Below, piece by piece: positions 9,391-18,240 of a stretch of 64,000 nucleotides of DNA. The DNA comes from Rikenella sp031551865 (lineage in GTDB: Bacteria > Bacteroidota > Bacteroidia > Bacteroidales > Rikenellaceae), in assembly GCA_031551865.1 (NCBI GenBank), contig JAVBMY010000005.1:167320-231319 (forward strand). The letters are read 5' to 3'. The notes under the pieces are model-generated. The model made no database searches. It was not told where the DNA came from and worked only from the letters and a program-made list of their open reading frames with translations. Both the position numbers and the translations under genes were made by a program. Each line of letters opens with the position of its first letter. Position 1 is the first letter of the stretch.

Positions 9391-9492
9391 TGTCATCCCG
9401 AGCGCAGCCGAGGGACCTTGTCAAAAACAATTTGAACTAAAATGCCTCTACCCAGCCCCCGACAAGGTCCCTCGGCTGCGCTCGGGATGACA
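9391..9492. repeat. Family A inverted-repeat element (copy A2), perfect 32 bp arms
   Basis: The left arm 9391-9422 and right arm 9461-9492 are exact reverse complements over 32 bp, separated by 38 bp. The arm begins TGTCATCCCGAGCGCAGCC; the variant GCGCAGCC is matched in the right arm. Lies between the GH2-like gene and plsC. Confidence 0.9.
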
Positions 9493-9539
9493 TGCGGAGA
9501 CATATTTCCGATATCCCACCATGCTTGCAAACTAAACCA

Positions 9540-10277
9540 ATGAAACGCCTCCAAACCATATTCTACCTAACGGCGCTGGGAATTTTCACGATCCTGATAT
9601 TCATGGTATTCAGCGTCGTATGGCTGGTGACCCTGCCGTTCGACCGCAATCGGTGGGTATTGCACCGCGTGTCGCGCTACTGGTCGTGGAGCATCTACGC
9701 GCTCTGCCCGTGGTGGGACGTGCGGGTACGCGGGCGCAAAAACGTGAAGAAAGGCGAGCGCTACGTAGTCATCTCGAACCACCAGGCCATGCTCGACATC
9801 CCGCTGCTCTACACCCTGCCGCTCGATTTCCGCTGGGTGTCGAAACGCGAAGTCTACAAGATACCCGTCTTCGGGTGGGTGCTCTGGATGCACGGCGACG
9901 TAGCCATCGAGCGCGGCGGTGCGGCGAGCGCCTACCGAATGATGCAGAAATGCACCCGCTACCTCGACCGCGGCATCAGCATCATCATGTTCCCCGAAGG
10001 CACCCGCACCAAGACCGGACGTATCGGTACTTTCAAGGAAGGCTCGTTCACCCTGGCCCGTAGCGCCGGGGCGGGCATCCTTCCCGTGGTGATCGACGGC
10101 ACCTTCGACGCCTTCAAGGACGGTAACGTGAACACGCCGCACACCTTCCATGTCCACATCCTGCCACCCGTGAGCGCCGGGGAGGTGGCCGCGGCTGATC
10201 CCAAGGAACTGCGCGACCGCCTGCAACAACTCATGACCGCCGAACATCAAACCATCGCCGGAGACCGGTACCGATAA
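9540..10277 (+). CDS. 1-acyl-sn-glycerol-3-phosphate acyltransferase (PlsC type)
   Basis: Membrane-bound acyltransferase of 245 aa that makes phosphatidic acid from lysophosphatidic acid. The start is at 9540 (MKRLQTIFYL); an upstream in-frame Met at 9492 lies in the tip of a repeat element and is unlikely. One N-terminal membrane segment (about 8-35) precedes the catalytic HX4D motif NHQAMLD (about 79-85) and the substrate-binding FPEGTRTKTG (about 153-162). Both blocks are intact. PlsC cannot be told from related lipid acyltransferases (for example those for ornithine lipids) by sequence alone. No operon partner is evident. Confidence 0.85.
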   Translation: MKRLQTIFYLTALGIFTILIFMVFSVVWLVTLPFDRNRWVLHRVSRYWSWSIYALCPWWDVRVRGRKNVKKGERYVVISNHQAMLDIPLLYTLPLDFRWVSKREVYKIPVFGWVLWMHGDVAIERGGAASAYRMMQKCTRYLDRGISIIMFPEGTRTKTGRIGTFKEGSFTLARSAGAGILPVVIDGTFDAFKDGNVNTPHTFHVHILPPVSAGEVAAADPKELRDRLQQLMTAEHQTIAGDRYR

Positions 10278-10287
10278 ACGCACACCG

Positions 10288-10370
10288 TGTCATCCCGAGC
10301 GAAGCCGAGGGACCTGGGAGTAACGCTTGCAAGTATATGAACAGGTCTCTCGGCTTCGCTCGGGATGACA
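10288..10370. repeat. Family A inverted-repeat element (copy A3)
   Basis: 29 bp arms at 10288-10316 and 10342-10370 with one mismatch. Left arm begins TGTCATCCCGAGCGAAGCC. Sits 10 bp after the plsC stop. Confidence 0.85.
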
Positions 10371-10449
10371 TTAAACACATAACGCCTACCCCCTTACAAC
10401 CTACATTAGCCCCACTACCCACCAGCTTTCGCCTTCGGTTTTTCGGAGG

Positions 10450-10511
10450 GGTTACTTCCTCAGATGCCTTGCACCGCAGGGCGTACAGCGCCCGAGGAGG
10501 AACCGTGTTTT
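10450..10511 (+). terminator. Terminator-like hairpin upstream of parE
   Basis: 10450-10461 pairs with 10494-10504 (11 bp, one A bulge and one G-U). It encloses a small GGGCG/CGCCC hairpin and is followed by GTGTTTTTAGG. It could terminate readthrough from plsC, or belong to a structured parE leader. Confidence 0.45.
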
Positions 10512-10564
10512 TAGGAATAACATAGCAAAAAAACGCCGAAACAAAGACAAACAAAGAAGAAACC

Positions 10565-10607
10565 GGAAGCTGTTTATATCGAACAACGACCGATATAAAC
10601 AGCTTCC
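10565..10607 (+). promoter_or_regulatory. Perfect 17 bp inverted repeat just upstream of parE
   Basis: 10565-10581 and 10591-10607 are exact reverse complements, with a 9-base spacer, ending 11 bp before the parE ATG (10619). There is no following T run, so it is not a standard terminator. It could be an operator, or an RNA hairpin controlling access to the start codon. Confidence 0.6.
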
Positions 10608-10618
10608 ACCCCCACCCC

Positions 10619-12475
10619 ATGACAGACGCAGCAAACTACTCCGAAGAACACATCCGCACCCTCGACTGGAAAGAACACATCCGCCGCCGCCCCGGCATGT
10701 ACATCGGCAAGCTCGGCGACGGCAGCCAGAGCGACGACGGCATCTACGTACTCATCAAAGAAGTGCTCGACAACTCGATCGACGAACACATGATGGGATT
10801 CGGCACCGAGATCGCCCTCACCGTGGCCGACGGCACCGTCACCATCCGCGACTACGGGCGAGGCATCCCCCTCGGCAAGCTCGAAGAGGTCGCCTCGCGC
10901 ATGAACACCGGCGCCAAATACGACTCCAAAGCCTTCAAGAAATCCGTCGGGCTGAACGGCGTCGGCATCAAAGCCGTCAACGCCCTGAGTTCCAGCTTTA
11001 TTATCAGCTCCGCGCGCGAGGGCGAACAGCGCACCATCGAGTTCGCCGCCGGCGAAAAACAGGCCGAACAGACCCTGCAAAGCCACGCCAAGAACGGCAC
11101 CACTGTCAGCTTCACCGCCGACACCGCCATCTTCGGCGACTACAGCTACAACTTCGAGTACATCGAAGCGCTCTTGAAAAACTACACCTACCTCAACACC
11201 GGGCTCACGATCACTTTCAACGGCGTGCCCTACGTGTCGAAGAACGGCCTCTTGGACCTGCTCACCGACAGTGTCAGCGACGAGTTCCTCTACCCGCCCA
11301 TCCACCTGAGCGGCGACGACATCGAGATCGCCCTCACCCACGGCGCCGGCTACAACGAGAGCTACTACTCGTTCGTCAACGGCCAGCACACCACCCAGGG
11401 CGGAACCCACCAGGCCGCTTTCCGCGAAGCCGTTGCCAAGACCATCAAGGAATTTTACAAAAAAGAGTTCGACGCCTCAGACATCCGCACCTCGATCATC
11501 GCCGCCATCTCGATCAAAGTCGAGGAGCCCGTGTTCGAATCGCAGACTAAGACCAAACTCGGCTCGCGCGAGATGTCGCCCGGCGGCGTCACGGTACGCA
11601 ACTTCGTGGTCGATTTCCTGAAGGAAAAGCTCGACAACTACCTGCACCGCCACCCCGAGACGGCCGACATCCTGCTCAAGAAGATCCAGGAGTCTGAAAA
11701 AGAGCGCAAAGCCATCAGCGGCATCCAGAAAAAAGCGCGCGAATTCGCCAAGAAAGCCTCGCTGCACAACAAAAAACTGCGCGACTGCCGCGTCCACCTG
11801 GGCGACAAGCACGAACGGGCCGAAGAGTCGTGCATCTTCATCACCGAGGGTGACTCGGCCAGCGGCTCGATCACCAAATCGCGCGACGTGAACACCCAAG
11901 CCGTGTTCAGCCTGCGGGGCAAGCCCCTGAATACCTTCGGGCTCACCAAAAAAATCGTCTACGAGAACGAAGAGTTTAACCTGCTGCAGGCCGCCCTCAA
12001 CATCGAGGAGGACATGGAAAACCTGCGCTACAACAAAGTGATCATCGCCACCGATGCCGACGTCGACGGCATGCACATCCGGCTGCTGATGATCACCTTC
12101 TTCCTGCAATTCTTCCCCGACATCATCCGCGGCGAACACCTCTACGTGCTGCAAACCCCGTTGTTCCGCGTGCGCAACAAAAAACAGACCGTATACTGCT
12201 ACTCCGAGGCCGAGCGCGACGCCGCCGTCCGCAAGCTCGGCGCCTCGCCCGAGATCACCCGGTTCAAGGGTCTGGGCGAGATATCGCCCGACGAATTCAA
12301 AGGCTTCATCGGCGAGGACATCCGGCTCGAAAAAGTGCGCATGACCAAGGCCGACCCCATCGCCGACCTGCTCGAATTCTACATGGGCAAGAACACCTCG
12401 GAGCGCCAGAACTTCATCATCGACAACCTGCGTTTCGAAGAGGACGTGGTGGAAAGCGCCGAAGAGGCCGTATAA
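10619..12475 (+). CDS. parE: DNA topoisomerase IV subunit B (ParE), ATPase subunit
   Basis: 618 aa type IIA topoisomerase ATPase subunit. With ParC it unlinks daughter chromosomes. The GHKL ATPase domain shows VLDNSIDEH, DYGRGIPLG and GLNGVGIKAVNALS. The transducer domain follows, then a Toprim domain with FITEGDSASGS and ATDADVDGMHIR (metal-binding acidic residues). It is assigned ParE rather than GyrB because it lacks the long GyrB insertions and parC follows. The start at 10619 leads straight into the conserved RRRPGMYIG region at about residues 22-30. A perfect 17 bp inverted repeat sits just upstream. parC begins about 300 bp downstream with its own promoter, so the two genes are not tightly co-transcribed. 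Confidence 0.93.
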   Translation: MTDAANYSEEHIRTLDWKEHIRRRPGMYIGKLGDGSQSDDGIYVLIKEVLDNSIDEHMMGFGTEIALTVADGTVTIRDYGRGIPLGKLEEVASRMNTGAKYDSKAFKKSVGLNGVGIKAVNALSSSFIISSAREGEQRTIEFAAGEKQAEQTLQSHAKNGTTVSFTADTAIFGDYSYNFEYIEALLKNYTYLNTGLTITFNGVPYVSKNGLLDLLTDSVSDEFLYPPIHLSGDDIEIALTHGAGYNESYYSFVNGQHTTQGGTHQAAFREAVAKTIKEFYKKEFDASDIRTSIIAAISIKVEEPVFESQTKTKLGSREMSPGGVTVRNFVVDFLKEKLDNYLHRHPETADILLKKIQESEKERKAISGIQKKAREFAKKASLHNKKLRDCRVHLGDKHERAEESCIFITEGDSASGSITKSRDVNTQAVFSLRGKPLNTFGLTKKIVYENEEFNLLQAALNIEEDMENLRYNKVIIATDADVDGMHIRLLMITFFLQFFPDIIRGEHLYVLQTPLFRVRNKKQTVYCYSEAERDAAVRKLGASPEITRFKGLGEISPDEFKGFIGEDIRLEKVRMTKADPIADLLEFYMGKNTSERQNFIIDNLRFEEDVVESAEEAV

Positions 12476-12520
12476 TTCCCGGACACCATCCCGAAGTACG
12501 TAGCCGGGCGAGTTGATGCG

Positions 12521-12618
12521 TCATCCCGAATGAAGCCGGGGAATCCGGGCCGAAATAGTTACGAAGCCAAATTCTTCGCAATTTTCAGGCCCGGATTCCC
12601 CGGCTTCATTCGGGATGA
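12521..12618. repeat. Family A inverted-repeat element (copy A4), perfect 31 bp arms
   Basis: Arms 12521-12551 and 12588-12618 are exact reverse complements. They share the variant CCGAATGAAGCC, whereas most copies read CCGAGCGAAGCC, and the change is matched on both sides. It separates parE from the parC promoter. Confidence 0.9.
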
Positions 12619-12690
12619 CATATAGAGAACTCGACTTGCGCGGAGCCTTCACCACAGGAGCAAAGCATTATTGCCGCCTTAGATAAAATT

Positions 12691-12722
12691 ATTGTTCGTT
12701 TCGGGGCGTTTGCGTACCTTTG
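12691..12722 (+). promoter_or_regulatory. parC promoter
   Basis: ATTG (12691-12694), 20 bp spacer and TACCTTTG (12715-12722) closely fit the Bacteroidetes TTTG-N20-TAnnTTTG pattern. Transcription from it would begin near 12727, which supports the parC start at 12774 over an earlier in-frame Met at 12720. The leader contains an 11-C run (12758-12768). Confidence 0.7.
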
Positions 12723-12773
12723 CCAAAGCACCGACGAGAGCACATTCCCGCCATCCGCCCCCCCCCCCGAAAA

Positions 12774-15710
12774 ATGAGTACCGAAGAAGACATCACGCAA
12801 GACGAACCGACATACGACGCAGTTCCGCACCCCGGCGATTACACCGAAGCCGCCGGAGCCGAAGCGGGACTTGACACCGACGAATACGAAGAAGGGGCAG
12901 CCGGGCTGGAAAGCGGCCCCACAGACCCCTATGCCGGAGCCGAAGAAAATTTCGACAGCCCGGCCACCGACGGCGGCGAGCCCGGCGCAGCGAGCCGTTT
13001 TGCCCGCCTCACCGACGAAGCGGCCGCCCATAAGCTCACCGGCATGTACAAAGACTGGTTCTTGGACTACGCCTCGTACGTGATCCTCGAACGCGCCGTG
13101 CCCCACCTCGAAGACGGGCTGAAACCCGTGCAACGCCGGATCTTGCACGCCATGCGCCGCATGGACGACGGCCGCTACAACAAAGTGGCCAACATCATCG
13201 GCTTCACCATGCAGTTCCACCCCCACGGCGACGCCTCGATCGGCGATGCGCTCGTGCAACTGGGACAGAAAGACCTGCTGATCGACACCCAGGGCAACTG
13301 GGGCAACATCCTCACGGGCGACAGCGCCGCCGCGCCACGCTACATCGAAGCACGGCTCTCAAAACTCGCCCTCGACGTGGTGTTCAACCCCAAGACCACC
13401 GAATGGATGCTCTCCTACGACGGCCGCAACCAGGAGCCCGTCACCCTGCCCGTCAAATTCCCGTTGCTGCTGGCTCAGGGCGTCGAAGGCATCGCCGTCG
13501 GCCTGGCCTCGAAAATCCTGCCCCACAACTTCATCGAACTGCTCGAAGCCTCGGTCGACTACCTGCGCGGCAAGGAGTTCACCCTCTACCCCGATTTCCC
13601 CACAGGCGGCCAGATCGACGTGGGTAACTACCGCGACGGCCTGCGCGGCGGCTCGGTCAAAGTGCGCGCCAAGATCACCAAGCGCGACCACCGCACGCTC
13701 GCCATCACCGAAATCCCCTACGGCAAAAACACCGGTTCGCTCATCGAGTCGATCCTCAAAGCCAACGAAAAAGGCAAGATCAAAGTCCGCAAAGTCGAAG
13801 ACAACACCGCCGCCGAAGTCGAGATCCTCGTGCACCTGACCAACGACGTGTCGCCCGACAAGACCATCGACGCCCTCTACGCTTTCACCGACTGCGAAGT
13901 ATCGATATCGCCCAACTCGTGCGTGATCTGCGACCACCGGCCGCTGTTCCTCGGCATGAGCGAGATGCTGCGCCGCTCGGTCGAAAACACCAAAGGCCTG
14001 TTAAGGCGCGAACTCGAAATCCGCCTGCACGAACTGGCCGAAGAGTGGCACTTCAGCTCGCTGGAGCGTATCTTCATCGAGAACCGCATCTACAATACCA
14101 TCGAGGAGTGCGAAACCTGGGAATCCGTAATCGAGACCATCGACCGCGGGCTCGATCCCTTCAAACCGCAACTCAAGCGCGAAGTCACCCGCGAGGACAT
14201 CACCCGCCTGACCGAAATCAAGATCAAACGCATCTCGAAGTTCGACAGCTTCCGCGCCGACGAGCAGATCCGCTCGATCGAGGAAGAGATGGCGCAGGTG
14301 CGCCACCACCTCGACACGCTGGTCGACTACACCGTCAAATATTACCAGGGCATCCTGAAGAAATACGGCAAAGGGCGCGAACGCCTGACCGAGATCCGCA
14401 GTTTCGACACCATCGAGGCCGCCAAGGTGGTGGTGGCCAACGCCAAGCTCTACGTCAACCGCGAGGAAGGGTTCTACGGTATCGGCAACGCCATGAAAAA
14501 AGAGGAATTCGTGTGCGACTGCTCCGACATCGACGACGTGATCCTTTTCAACAACAACGGCAAATACATCATCACGAAAGTGAGCGAGAAAGCCTTCTTC
14601 AGCAAACACATCAAATACATCGGCGTGTTCAAGAAGAGCGACGAGCGCACCATCTACAACGTCCTGTACCGCGACGGTGCCAAAGGACCCATCATGATGA
14701 AGCGCTGCGCCATCACCAGCGTCACCCGCGACCGCGAATACGACATCACCAAAGGTACGCCGGGAAGCGACATCCTGTACATGAGCGTTAACCCCAACGG
14801 CGAGGCCGAAACCCTGAAGATATACTTCAAACCGCGCCCGAGGCTCAAAAAACTGGTCGTCGATCTGAACTTCGGCGAACTGGCCATCAAGGGTCGCGCC
14901 TCGCAGGGCAACCTGTTCTCGCGTTTCGGCATCCACAAGATCGTGATGAAAGAGCGCGGCTCATCGACCCTCGGTGGGCAGAATATCTGGTTCGACCACG
15001 ACATCCGCCGCCTGAATACCGACGGGCGCGGCGAACTGCTCGGCGAATTCGCCGGCGACGACCGCATCATCGTCTTCACGCCCGACGGCTCGTACCACAC
15101 CTGCGGCTACGACCTGGTACAGCACTTTCCCGAGACGATCACCCGGGTCGAGAAATACGACCCCGAGCGCGTCTATACCGCCATTTACATCGACACCAAG
15201 CAGGGGCTACACTACATCGAACGCTTCACAGCCGAGCAGAGTGACCAGAAACCGCAGCAATTCGTCGACCCCGAAAACCAGTTCGTCGCCCTCAGCCGCG
15301 ACGCTTATCCGGTGGTCGAGTTGCACTACGGCGGAAAATACAAAGGCCGTTCGAACGAAGTGATCGATGCCTCGGAATTCATCGGAGTGAAGAGCCACCG
15401 CGCCAAAGGCAAACGCCTCTCGAACCTGACCCTCGAAAAAGTGGTCTGGCTCGAACCCCTGCAAAAAGAGACTCCCCCGGGCACAGGCGGAACGAGTACC
15501 GGCATTACCGGCGAAAGCAACGCCGATGGTCAGGTGAGTCCGGTCCCTAACGCCATGTCGGGTGCAAACGCAGGCACAAGCGGCGCGGTTCCGGACGGAG
15601 CACCCGGTGCCACCGCTCCGGCAGACAAGTCGGTCGCACCCCCTGCCGGGGAAAACGAACCCGCCCCGGCGCCCATTATCGCCGAAGACGGCCAGATGGA
15701 GTTGTTTTAA
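12774..15710 (+). CDS. parC: DNA topoisomerase IV subunit A (ParC)
   Basis: 978 aa DNA-cleaving subunit. The start is at 12774 (MSTEEDIT), downstream of the promoter. Residues 1 to about 80 form an acidic, disordered tail absent from standard ParC. The winged-helix breakage domain begins near LTGMYKDWFLDYASYVI and includes the catalytic Tyr in AAPRYIEARLS, with HPHGDAS upstream. Long coiled-coil and tower regions follow, then a beta-pinwheel-like C-terminal domain (about 610-870). A low-complexity Gly/Ala/Pro tail of about 80 residues ends the protein with the pentapeptide QMELF, which fits the beta-clamp-binding consensus QxxLF. It partners with ParE just upstream. Confidence 0.93.
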   Translation: MSTEEDITQDEPTYDAVPHPGDYTEAAGAEAGLDTDEYEEGAAGLESGPTDPYAGAEENFDSPATDGGEPGAASRFARLTDEAAAHKLTGMYKDWFLDYASYVILERAVPHLEDGLKPVQRRILHAMRRMDDGRYNKVANIIGFTMQFHPHGDASIGDALVQLGQKDLLIDTQGNWGNILTGDSAAAPRYIEARLSKLALDVVFNPKTTEWMLSYDGRNQEPVTLPVKFPLLLAQGVEGIAVGLASKILPHNFIELLEASVDYLRGKEFTLYPDFPTGGQIDVGNYRDGLRGGSVKVRAKITKRDHRTLAITEIPYGKNTGSLIESILKANEKGKIKVRKVEDNTAAEVEILVHLTNDVSPDKTIDALYAFTDCEVSISPNSCVICDHRPLFLGMSEMLRRSVENTKGLLRRELEIRLHELAEEWHFSSLERIFIENRIYNTIEECETWESVIETIDRGLDPFKPQLKREVTREDITRLTEIKIKRISKFDSFRADEQIRSIEEEMAQVRHHLDTLVDYTVKYYQGILKKYGKGRERLTEIRSFDTIEAAKVVVANAKLYVNREEGFYGIGNAMKKEEFVCDCSDIDDVILFNNNGKYIITKVSEKAFFSKHIKYIGVFKKSDERTIYNVLYRDGAKGPIMMKRCAITSVTRDREYDITKGTPGSDILYMSVNPNGEAETLKIYFKPRPRLKKLVVDLNFGELAIKGRASQGNLFSRFGIHKIVMKERGSSTLGGQNIWFDHDIRRLNTDGRGELLGEFAGDDRIIVFTPDGSYHTCGYDLVQHFPETITRVEKYDPERVYTAIYIDTKQGLHYIERFTAEQSDQKPQQFVDPENQFVALSRDAYPVVELHYGGKYKGRSNEVIDASEFIGVKSHRAKGKRLSNLTLEKVVWLEPLQKETPPGTGGTSTGITGESNADGQVSPVPNAMSGANAGTSGAVPDGAPGATAPADKSVAPPAGENEPAPAPIIAEDGQMELF

Positions 15711-15748
15711 CGAAACCGCCAGGTACCCTGTGAGCGCCTTGTCCCGTG

Positions 15749-15845
15749 TTGTCCCGAGCATAGACGGGGATCAGGGAAACACCCGCAAAGAACTTGCGCT
15801 ACACTACCTGTTTCCCCAGGCCTCTTGGCTATGGCCCGGAGCGAC
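15749..15845. repeat. Degenerate family A element
   Basis: The left end TTGTCCCGAGCATAGAC and right end GGCTATGGCCCGGAG form imperfect arms. An inner GGGAAAC/GTTTCCC pair strengthens the dyad. Looks like an eroded family A copy. Confidence 0.45.
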
Positions 15846-15855
15846 ACTCAAAATC

Positions 15856-15983
15856 CGTCATTACGAAGGCGGAGTGTACTCTGAGCAAAACCGAATGGGG
15901 ATCGGGCAGGCTCCGCAATCCCCGGGGAGCATCGTAAAAACACAGGGAGATTGCCACGCCGTTTTCAACAGTTCGCAATGGCG
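15856..15983. repeat. Degenerate family B element (copy B1)
   Basis: Begins CGTCATTACGAAGGCGG and ends with a decayed form of CTCGCAATGACG. An internal GATTGCCACGCC resembles the family B inner segment. It abuts aroK. Confidence 0.45.
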
Positions 15984-16005
15984 AGAATCTAAATACGCGA
16001 AGGAT

Positions 16006-16539
16006 ATGAAAATCTTCCTCATAGGGTATATGGGCAGCGGCAAGACGACCCTCGGGCGTTTGATGGCCTCCCGTCTGAACTACCCGTTCGTCGACCTCGA
16101 CACCCTGATCGAAGAGAGCGAAGACACCACCATCCCCGCCCTGTTCGCCAGCCCCGGCGGCGAAGCCAGATTCCGCGAGCTCGAACGCTACTACCTCGAA
16201 AAGTGTATGGCGTACGAAGACGTGCTGGTATCGACCGGCGGCGGTACCCCCTGCTTCGGCGATAATATGGAACGGATGAACGACCAAGGACTGACGATCT
16301 ACCTACGCTTTTCGCCCCGGACCCTCGCCGAACGGCTGACCAAAGCCCGCACCCGGCGCCCGCTGATCGATGGAAAAAGCCCCGACGAACTGCTGGCCTA
16401 TATCGAAGAAACATTACCCGCCCGCGAAACGTATTATAATAAAGCCAACGTCATCATCGACACCCCCCCGCGCGACGTGAACCGGATCCTCGACATTATC
16501 GGGCCCTACTTTGCAACCACCAACCAACCTAACCCATAA
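16006..16539 (+). CDS. aroK: Shikimate kinase
   Basis: Phosphorylates shikimate at the 3-OH with ATP, the fifth step of the chorismate pathway; cytoplasmic. 177 aa starting at 16006 (MKIFLIGYMGSGKT). Upstream in-frame codons run through a repeat element and are rejected. The Walker A motif is GYMGSGKTT (about 7-15), followed by DLDTLIEE with the shikimate-binding Asp, the FRELERYYLE region, STGGGTP (about 77-83) and the LID Arg in TRRPLI. Full length with all motifs intact. It is followed after 15 bp by the DUF3298 gene cluster, so it may be the first gene of that transcript. Confidence 0.95.
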   Translation: MKIFLIGYMGSGKTTLGRLMASRLNYPFVDLDTLIEESEDTTIPALFASPGGEARFRELERYYLEKCMAYEDVLVSTGGGTPCFGDNMERMNDQGLTIYLRFSPRTLAERLTKARTRRPLIDGKSPDELLAYIEETLPARETYYNKANVIIDTPPRDVNRILDIIGPYFATTNQPNP

Positions 16540-16554
16540 AACACCTTCCCGCAC

Positions 16555-17382
16555 ATGAAAACACGCCTGTTCCTTACCGGTGCCTTATTGGCCGGCGTCG
16601 CCACCCTCATTTCTTGCAGCCGGCCGAAACCGTCATTCACGACCGAAACGCTCACTTTCGAAGATTCGTCCCGCCGCGACCAGGGGTTGCAAGCCGGTGT
16701 AAAATTCGTCAGAATGACCGCCGACGACGAGGCCCTGGCCCCGCTGGCCGCCGCCTTCAACGCCGCTGTCCTGAACTTTTTTGCCCAAGACCTCACCCTC
16801 ACCGACAGCACCGGACAAATCCACGCCATCACCGATTTCAACAGCATCAAGGCCAACCTCGCCGCCCTGATGGAACAGAACCTGGCCGACAGCCTGCTCT
16901 TTTCGTACTACGGCGAATGCAACCAAATCCACACCAACGGCCAACTCCTGTCGCTCTCCATGACCTGCAGTTTCTATTTCGGCGGCGCCCACGGCATGAA
17001 CCGCTGCAACTACAAAAACTTCGACATGGAGACCGGGCAAGTGCTCACCGCCGGAGAATTCCTGGCCGATACCGCACGGTTCATCTCGCTGGCCAAACAA
17101 CTCTACGAAGAAACCCACGCCGGACAACCCATCCCCTCGTTCGAAGAGCTCGGCAGCAACATTCCCCTTCCGACTAACATCCTGTTCACCGACACGGGCA
17201 TACACCTGCAATACAATCCCTACGAAATCGCCCCCTACTCCGAAGGCTACATCATGCTCGACATCCCGTATTCGACGCTCAACAAATACAACATGCTGAA
17301 GCCCGAATTCGCGGCAAAATACCTGCCCGAGAACGCCGTCTGGACCCGGAAAAGCGCCGGCCAGCCCCAAGAAAACGCGTAA
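16555..17382 (+). CDS. DUF3298-type lipoprotein, tandem paralogue 1
   Basis: 275 aa. The lipoprotein signal ends ISC, so the lipidated Cys is residue 21. The middle carries the DUF3298 signature FYFGGAHGMN (about 141-150), followed by NFDMETGQVLTAGEF, and an ending with NPYEIAPYSEGYI typical of the family (also found in the RsiV anti-sigma extracytoplasmic domain). The role is unknown; the fold is often seen in secreted or periplasmic proteins. First of three tandem homologues (16555-19107). The next gene starts one base after its stop. Confidence 0.8.
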   Translation: MKTRLFLTGALLAGVATLISCSRPKPSFTTETLTFEDSSRRDQGLQAGVKFVRMTADDEALAPLAAAFNAAVLNFFAQDLTLTDSTGQIHAITDFNSIKANLAALMEQNLADSLLFSYYGECNQIHTNGQLLSLSMTCSFYFGGAHGMNRCNYKNFDMETGQVLTAGEFLADTARFISLAKQLYEETHAGQPIPSFEELGSNIPLPTNILFTDTGIHLQYNPYEIAPYSEGYIMLDIPYSTLNKYNMLKPEFAAKYLPENAVWTRKSAGQPQENA

Positions 17383-17383
17383 T

Positions 17384-18223
17384 ATGGCCAAGGGAGGGTT
17401 ACTCGTAGCAGCTATCTGTTGCGCCACGGCCGTACTGCCGGCCGGTGCCGCCGCCAAAAGCGCCGTACCGGTAAAGATCGTGCCCAAACTCTATTATTAC
17501 GAGCGGAACGACAGCCTGAGGGCCAACCTCTACTACCCGCAGATGACCGCCCTCGCTCCCGAAGGCGAGAAAATGGCCCGCACATTCAACGGTGTCGTGT
17601 TCGAGACCTACGGACTGTGTAACTACCTTGCCACCGGTATCGAGCTTCCGGCAGCCACCGGCGCACAGACCCTCGAACTGGTCGTGCAGACCATGATGCA
17701 CCGCGCGTTGCGTACCGGCAATCCCTACTGCTACGACACCCATTGGCAAGTCTTCCAGTACCACCGGATTATCTCGTTGCAATTCCGTCATGCGCTCAGC
17801 ATAGACGGCCAAAACGCGGACATCACCTTATTCCTCAATTTCGATATGGAAACCGGTGAATTCCTCGCCGACGATTATACTGCGCTCGACTCCACGCGTC
17901 TGGTAGCCACCGCCCAACAGATCTGCCGCGAAGAATACGACATCGTCCGCAAAACGGAACAAAGACTCACCGCCGAAGATAAAGCAGGCCGCCCCGAACT
18001 TCCCGTGAACATAGGTTTTATCGGCTGGGGTATCCATTTCCGGGCGTTCCGGCTTTTCCCCTATGTGCCCCTCGATGCGAATGTAACTATACCCTATGCC
18101 CTGGCCGAAAGAAAAGGTATCTTCAACCCCGGGTTCTCAGAGAAAGATGGCCAATACCCCAAACTGAGAATCCCGAAATCACAGGTTCCGACCCGCAAAG
18201 AAGACATGGTGATCTATTATTAA
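17384..18223 (+). CDS. DUF3298-like secreted protein, tandem paralogue 2 (GGAHG motif lost)
   Basis: 279 aa with a Sec signal peptide (about 1-24) lacking a lipobox Cys. It aligns with the two flanking paralogues over its length: strands with LYYPQMTA, then NFDMETGEFLADDY and a C-terminal region RLFPYVPLDANVTI. The GGAHG loop conserved in both neighbours is replaced by a stretch reading SIDGQNADITL, so the middle copy has lost the family signature. The start ATG at 17384 nearly overlaps the preceding stop, which indicates co-translation. Function unknown. Confidence 0.75.
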   Translation: MAKGGLLVAAICCATAVLPAGAAAKSAVPVKIVPKLYYYERNDSLRANLYYPQMTALAPEGEKMARTFNGVVFETYGLCNYLATGIELPAATGAQTLELVVQTMMHRALRTGNPYCYDTHWQVFQYHRIISLQFRHALSIDGQNADITLFLNFDMETGEFLADDYTALDSTRLVATAQQICREEYDIVRKTEQRLTAEDKAGRPELPVNIGFIGWGIHFRAFRLFPYVPLDANVTIPYALAERKGIFNPGFSEKDGQYPKLRIPKSQVPTRKEDMVIYY

Positions 18224-18240
18224 CCAAAAAAACAGAGGAT

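Noticed and set aside
9492..9539. Upstream start for the PlsC-type gene
   Set aside because: The in-frame ATG lies at the tip of repeat A2, and the family N-terminus begins at 9540.
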